A DNA stretch of 64,000 nucleotides from Gymnothorax reevesii (lineage: Eukaryota; Chordata; Actinopteri; Anguilliformes; Muraenidae). The notes under the pieces are model-generated. The model ran no database searches. It had not been told where the DNA came from and saw nothing but the letters and a program-made list of their open reading frames with translations. The DNA is taken from positions 23,616,367-23,680,366 of the forward strand of contig CM056580.1 of NCBI GenBank assembly GCA_029721435.1. Direction: 5' to 3'. The translations under genes and the position numbers were made by a program. Positions 59,480-64,000 of the stretch are shown piece after piece (positions within the stretch are counted from its first letter, which is position 1; the number at the start of each line of letters is the position of its first letter).

Positions 59480-59885
59480 TCACGGAGGGGGGGGGTAGTT
59501 TAAATGAAACAAGTTTAAATGAAACAAACGGGACGGGATGGACTGACGGACGGACGGACGGATGGAGCTGAATACTATGTCTTCCACTCCTAATACACCT
59601 TGACACCAAAGATTTATGGAATCGGTCGATCAATTCTTGAGATATCATGTTGACAAGGAATTTGTAAGTGGTCAAATGATCATAATGACCTTGAGAATCA
59701 TGCCAAGGTCACGGAAATCTACTGGGGATGGCGTATCACATCATTATACCTTGACACCAAAGATGAATGGAATCGGTCAAACCGTTCTTGAGATATCGCG
59801 TTCAGAACAAACGGGACATGACGGACAGCCGGACAGAGCTGAATACTATGTCCCCTGCTCCGCTCGCTATTGTGGCGGCGGGGGA
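59480..59885. repeat. Duplicated dispersed-repeat segment
   Basis: Two copies of a block containing CCTTGACACCAAAGAT(T/G)(T/A)ATGGAATCGGTC and AACAAACGGGAC...GACGGAC...GAGCTGAATACTATGTC. They lie at about 59515-59645 and 59745-59865. Non-coding; family unknown. Together with the array that follows it may be one composite repeat. Confidence 0.6.
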
Positions 59886-59972
59886 CAAAAACCACTTTAA
59901 GAGTATGTTGCAGGTATTTATGTGGACCTATTTTGCCAGTGTAATGATTGGACCAACAACTTATGATGTCTA

Positions 59973-60880
59973 GTCTGATTTGGTTTATTTTAGGCTATTT
60001 TGTGCATTTATGGTGCCCCCTACTGGTCAATTTGATTGAAACTTTCAGGCTATGTTTCAGGTTCTTATGTGGACATGTCCTGTGAGTTTTGTAATGATTG
60101 AAAAAACTATTTATGATTTATAGTCTGATTTGTGTTATACCATGTTGCTTTGTTTTGCATTTATAGCGCCCCCTATCAAACAATTTGAATGAAATTTTTG
60201 GGGCATGTTTCAAGTACTTATGTGAATATATTCTGTGAGTTCTATGGCTATAGGAAAAACAACTGCTGATTTATAGTCTGATTTGTGTTATACCATGCTG
60301 CTTTGTTTTGCATTTATAGCGCCCCCTATCAAACAATTTGAATGAAATTTTCAGGCCTGTTTCAAGTACTTATGTGAATAAATTCTGTGAGTTCTATGGC
60401 TGTAGGAAAAACAATTGCTGATTTATAGTCTGATTTGTGTTATACCACGCTGCTTTGTTTTGCATTTATACCGCCCCCATCAGTCAATTTGAATGAAATT
60501 TTCTGGACGTGTTTCAGGTAGTTATATGAATATATCCCGTGAGTTTTATGGCTATAGGACAAATAATTGCTGATTCATAATCTGGTTTGTGTTATACCAC
60601 GCTGCTTTGTTGAGCATTTATAGCGCCCCATCAGTCAATTTGAATAAAATTTTCTGGGTATGTTTCAGGTCCTTATATGAATATAACCTGTGAGTTTTAT
60701 GGCTATTGGACAAATAATTGCTGATTTATAGTGTGATTTGTGTCATGCTACGCCCATTTTTCGCATTTATAGTGCCCCCATAAGCCGATTTGCATGAAAC
60801 TGTCAAGGTATGTTCCCGGTACTTAAATGGACATATTCTGTAAGTTCTGTGATGATTGGCCCTATGGTTGTTGAATTTTG
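59973..60880. repeat. Six-copy ~152-bp tandem array
   Basis: Units start at 59973, 60123, 60276, 60428, 60580 and 60731 (periods 150-153). Each opens with GTCTGATTTG-like sequence and carries GCATTTATAGCGCCCCCTAT, CAATTTGAATGAAATTTT and TGTGAGTTTTATGGCTATAGG. The inner copies are most alike, the outer ones most diverged, typical of a tandem array. Upstream of atosb. Confidence 0.88.
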
Positions 60881-61486
60881 TCCATTTATGTGTTAAGCTA
60901 CGCCCCTGCTGAAGTTCATTGGTCACTATCTTGGAAATGAAAAGAGATTTCAACAAGCCTTATGCAATCTTTGATAAGCTTGGTCCACTGATGATCCACA
61001 GCAAATTTCGAAGGAATCGGACCTATGGCCTAGGAGGAGATGTCAAAAATGTGTTTTTCAAACAATTCAAAATTCCGGAAAATCAGATATGGCTTAGAGG
61101 TCCTTATGGCAAAGTTGTTCAGTTTGGACCAGTACCAAGTTTCTTGTAAATCGGACTTACAGCGTAGGAGTTATGACCTTTAAAGTGAAAAACTGTTTTT
61201 CTTGAATTCTAGCGCCAAGCCGATCGCGTTAAAAATGCCTTGGTCAGCGTTTACACACAACTTCCAACCAATGTGCAAAATTTCAGGTCTCTACCATTTA
61301 CCATCTAATAGGAATTTGCGAAAACATTTCTGAAGAAGAAATAATTATCGTAATAATAAAAATAATAAAAATGAACAAGCACAAAAACAATCGGGTTTCA
61401 GCCCTGTGGGCTTGAACCCCTAATTAATGACTTTCTGGTGGAATTTAGCATGAGTTTATCACTATAGGCACAGATGGACATCATTA

Positions 61487-62073
61487 GGAGCCGATCACAC
61501 TGAATGCGCTTTATCGACGAGGGCCACCCTTTAATATTCTCAATGATTAGATGCGTTCTGGACGCTGCTTTTGAAAACGGGGACCTCAAGTTTAAGCGCC
61601 CCAGGCGCCTCACTGTTTTTTCATGGGCTTCGCATGAAACTCAGTCCTATTTTGAGGCACCTTGATAAAAAGGCGCTTTGCGTCATTATCAGTCTTTTCC
61701 CTGCTGTCCGATCATGGGGTGATGGTATTCCCCCAGCTCAGTTTCGTGGACCAAGATAGATCTCCTTCTGTTGTTTACTTGTCTTTCACTCTCAAAAAGT
61801 GTTAAGGCAGGTGCCCTACGCTAATTCATTGTTTTTTAAAAAAATTTGCCCAGAAAAACCTGAAATACATTCGCTTTTGACAAGTTCGTTGAAACGGTTA
61901 ATTTCAGAATGCTCGCAAAAGATGACGGACAGGAGCGTTACTTAGCAACACAGACAAGATGCGTCCAGTGCCTTTTTACAACACCGGTTTAAAAAAAACA
62001 AAAACAAAAAAACAACAGGTCCGAGGCACCTGGCGTTTCCACACCGAAGAAGCGTATTTGGTGTGATCGGCCC
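61487..62073. mobile_element. Harbinger-like non-autonomous element
   Basis: The left end AGGAGCCGATCACACTGAATGC and the complement of the right end (GGGGCCGATCACACCAAATACG) are inverted repeats about 587 bp apart. Further paired blocks (GCGCTT, GCGCC) lie inside. The interior has no intact ORF. The target duplication is unclear (TTA versus TTT). Confidence 0.55.
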
Positions 62074-62075
62074 CT

Positions 62076-63290
62076 TTGTCACCAGTATATAGTCACCATT
62101 ATAAAGATCAGAGTTTTGTCTATTTCTCTACAAAGCTGCATCAGCCAGCACACATACTCATTAAAGGAACTGCTTACTTTACAGTCAAAATGTTCAAGAT
62201 CCTTCACATTCTTGGGTCTGCATTTATCAACTGCCCTCTTCAACTCAGCCCACAGATTTTCAAATTGGATTTAGGTCTGGCGACTGAGATAGCTATTGCA
62301 GAATGTTGACTTTATTGTCATGGAATCATTTCTGTGTAGATCTTGAGGTACGTTTTGGGTAATTGTCTTGTTGGAAAGTCCACCGACAGCATTGGAAAGT
62401 CCACCGACAGCAAGTCCCAGCCCGCTGACAGAGGCGACAAGATTGTCAGCTGAAATATCCTGATACTTGGTGGAATTCATTATGCCATTAATCTTAACCA
62501 ATGCCCCTGGACCTCTGGAATTAAAACTGCTCCAAAATATGACGAACCCACCATCATATCTCACAGTGGCTATGAGATGCTTCTCCTTGTATTCATCTGT
62601 TTTGACACCAAACATTCCGAAGCTGTATCTGTCTGACATGTGCAAATTTGGTCTCATCTGACCAAAGTACCTTGTTCCGGTCTTAATTTAAATAACGTTT
62701 GACAAACTCCAAGCACTTGTTTCTGTCTTCTAGTCAGAAAAGGCTTTCTACTGGCAACCCTTCCAAAGAGCCTGTGGTTGTGGAGGTGGTGCCTGATGGC
62801 ACTTTTTGACACCTGGTGACCCCAAGATGCTACCAAGGCCTGTAATTCCTTTTCAGTGATTCTTCAGGTTTTTGCTGCTTCTCACACAATCTTCCTCAGT
62901 ATCCTGACGGGCAAAATGCAGTTGCGTCCTCTACCCTTGAGGTTTTCAACAATTCCATATCTACTGAATTTTCAAATCATTGCCCTGACAGTGCTCAGTG
63001 GCAGATTCAATCATTTGTGAATATTGTTGGAGCCATTACCAAATTTATGAAGGTTTATAACCATTTGCCTCTTTTGAAATGACAGTTGTTTTTATCCACT
63101 TGGATAAAACTTAAGTGGAATTTAATACCTGGATTAATTTAAGTAGATTAACAATAATATTTAATGGTGCCATTAATTGTGCAACATGGATTAGGATATG
63201 AATTATTTTTAATTCAATTAATTTGGCTAGTTCCATTGGAACATTAATATTGTACAGTATTTCTCACATTGTTTTTCTATAAATACATTT
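62076..63290 (-). pseudogene. Decayed Tc1-like transposase element
   Basis: On the minus strand a Tc1 transposase is recognisable in fragments. Examples are the HTH-side motif SKSAIRHHLHNHRLFGRVASRKPFL (about 62700-62810, listed only by its outline), KTDEYKEKHL and a FVIFWSSF segment of the catalytic region (about 62530-62600). The part toward 62200 matches the usual downstream segment. Stops and frameshifts are frequent, and an internal 20-bp duplication (AAGTCCACCGACAGC at 62377 and 62397) adds damage. Confidence 0.8.
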
Positions 63291-63488
63291 GAAAATAATT
63301 ATTTAAAGTTTTGTTTGTGCATTGTCAGTCAGGGGTACCTGTAATTTTGAAGCCCACTATTGGTAGAAACTATCATATGACAGGTAACCAGATTAACATT
63401 AGCCCGTTTAATGACAATGAAAAGGTACTGTGACTTTGAAGGTTGTACTTGTGAAATGTAAAAGGTGAGAGAGTTAAGTGAGTGATTA

Positions 63489-63670
63489 CCTCGCTCGCTC
63501 TCCTCTGCCCTCCTGGGAGCTCCACATCTGCCTCGTGCCACAGCTCTGCCCTCCTGTTTCTACCACAGGTGTCCGTCCATTACTGCAGCTGCTCCGGGGA
63601 ACCACGGACACCATCCCCAGGGGTAGGGGAAAAGGAGTTGGCACTGTATTCGGACACTCCACCTGCAAGA
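63489..63670 (-). other. Candidate exon of unknown gene (possible atosb 5' exon)
   Basis: On the minus strand a 182-bp, GC-richer stretch lies between an acceptor (CTCTCTTGCAG, at about 63671) and a donor (GCGAG|GTAATC, at about 63488). It is open in one frame for 60 codons but shows no family similarity that I recognise. Its strand and place upstream of atosb would fit a 5' UTR exon. Base composition and splice-like edges are the only support. Confidence 0.3.
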
Positions 63671-64000
63671 GAGAGTGCAAGTGGAATCACCCCATGGCTC
63701 ATGATCATTTCCATTTATTTCACTTCTGTTGCAACCCATCAGTCTTCTTTTCTTTCAAATTTGGGAAGTCCACTTCTTGCATCAACATTCTCCTTCAATT
63801 CAGAGGAGTACAAACAGCTTTAAGATGACAGACTTAAGCTGTCATTCATGTAAAATAACCTTTGGTGGTTTTGCGGAATATACTTTCATCTGAAGCCTGC
63901 TACCATAGATAAAAATAGATGATAACAGTATTTGACACAAGCTGAAATCCAATTTTTAAGGGTGAAATACAAAGATAGTGCGTCCTCTACAAAATGAGCT

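Overview
The window is nuclear DNA of a ray-finned fish, almost certainly a teleost. Four split genes have GT-AG introns and close vertebrate orthologues. The intervening DNA is full of fish-type mobile elements: Tc1, hAT and Harbinger-like MITEs, a CR1/L2-type LINE, and a Ty3/gypsy element of the Gmr1 type known from fish. Long CA and TA microsatellites are also present. I cannot name the species.

Layout: (1) 1-10.8 kb, + strand: gtf2h2 (TFIIH subunit p44). Its first exon lies outside the window; 14 exons run to the stop at 10433, with a poly(A) signal at 10788. (2) 14.4-26.0 kb, - strand: erap1 (ER aminopeptidase 1), 18 coding exons, about 957 residues, all phases consistent. It is tail-to-tail with gtf2h2. 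An interferon-response-type site lies just upstream of a probable non-coding first exon. (3) 28.1-37.2 kb, + strand: naaladl1 (M28 peptidase of the GCPII/PSMA group), 19 coding exons, about 743 residues. It is head-to-head with erap1 across about 2 kb that holds three hAT-type MITEs. (4) 46.9-58.9 kb, - strand: atosb (fam214b), 7 coding exons, about 789 residues, with a large SPKY-type repeat block in its first coding exon. Its first intron carries a 6-kb Gmr1-like LTR retrotransposon at 50.08-56.11 kb. (5) 59-64 kb is mostly repeats, including a six-copy ~152-bp tandem array, a Harbinger-like palindrome and a decayed Tc1 element.

The four host genes share no single pathway that I can see. 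p44 serves transcription and DNA repair, ERAP1 trims MHC-I peptides in the ER, NAALADL1 is a membrane peptidase, and ATOSB is a nuclear/regulatory factor of poorly known function. The most notable item is the LTR element. Its integrase lies upstream of reverse transcriptase and RNase H (reverse of normal Ty3/gypsy order). Its two 488-bp LTRs look identical, it has a 4-bp target duplication, and its Gag contains the capsid segment from which vertebrate SCAN domains are thought to derive. The coding region is nevertheless broken by two frame changes.
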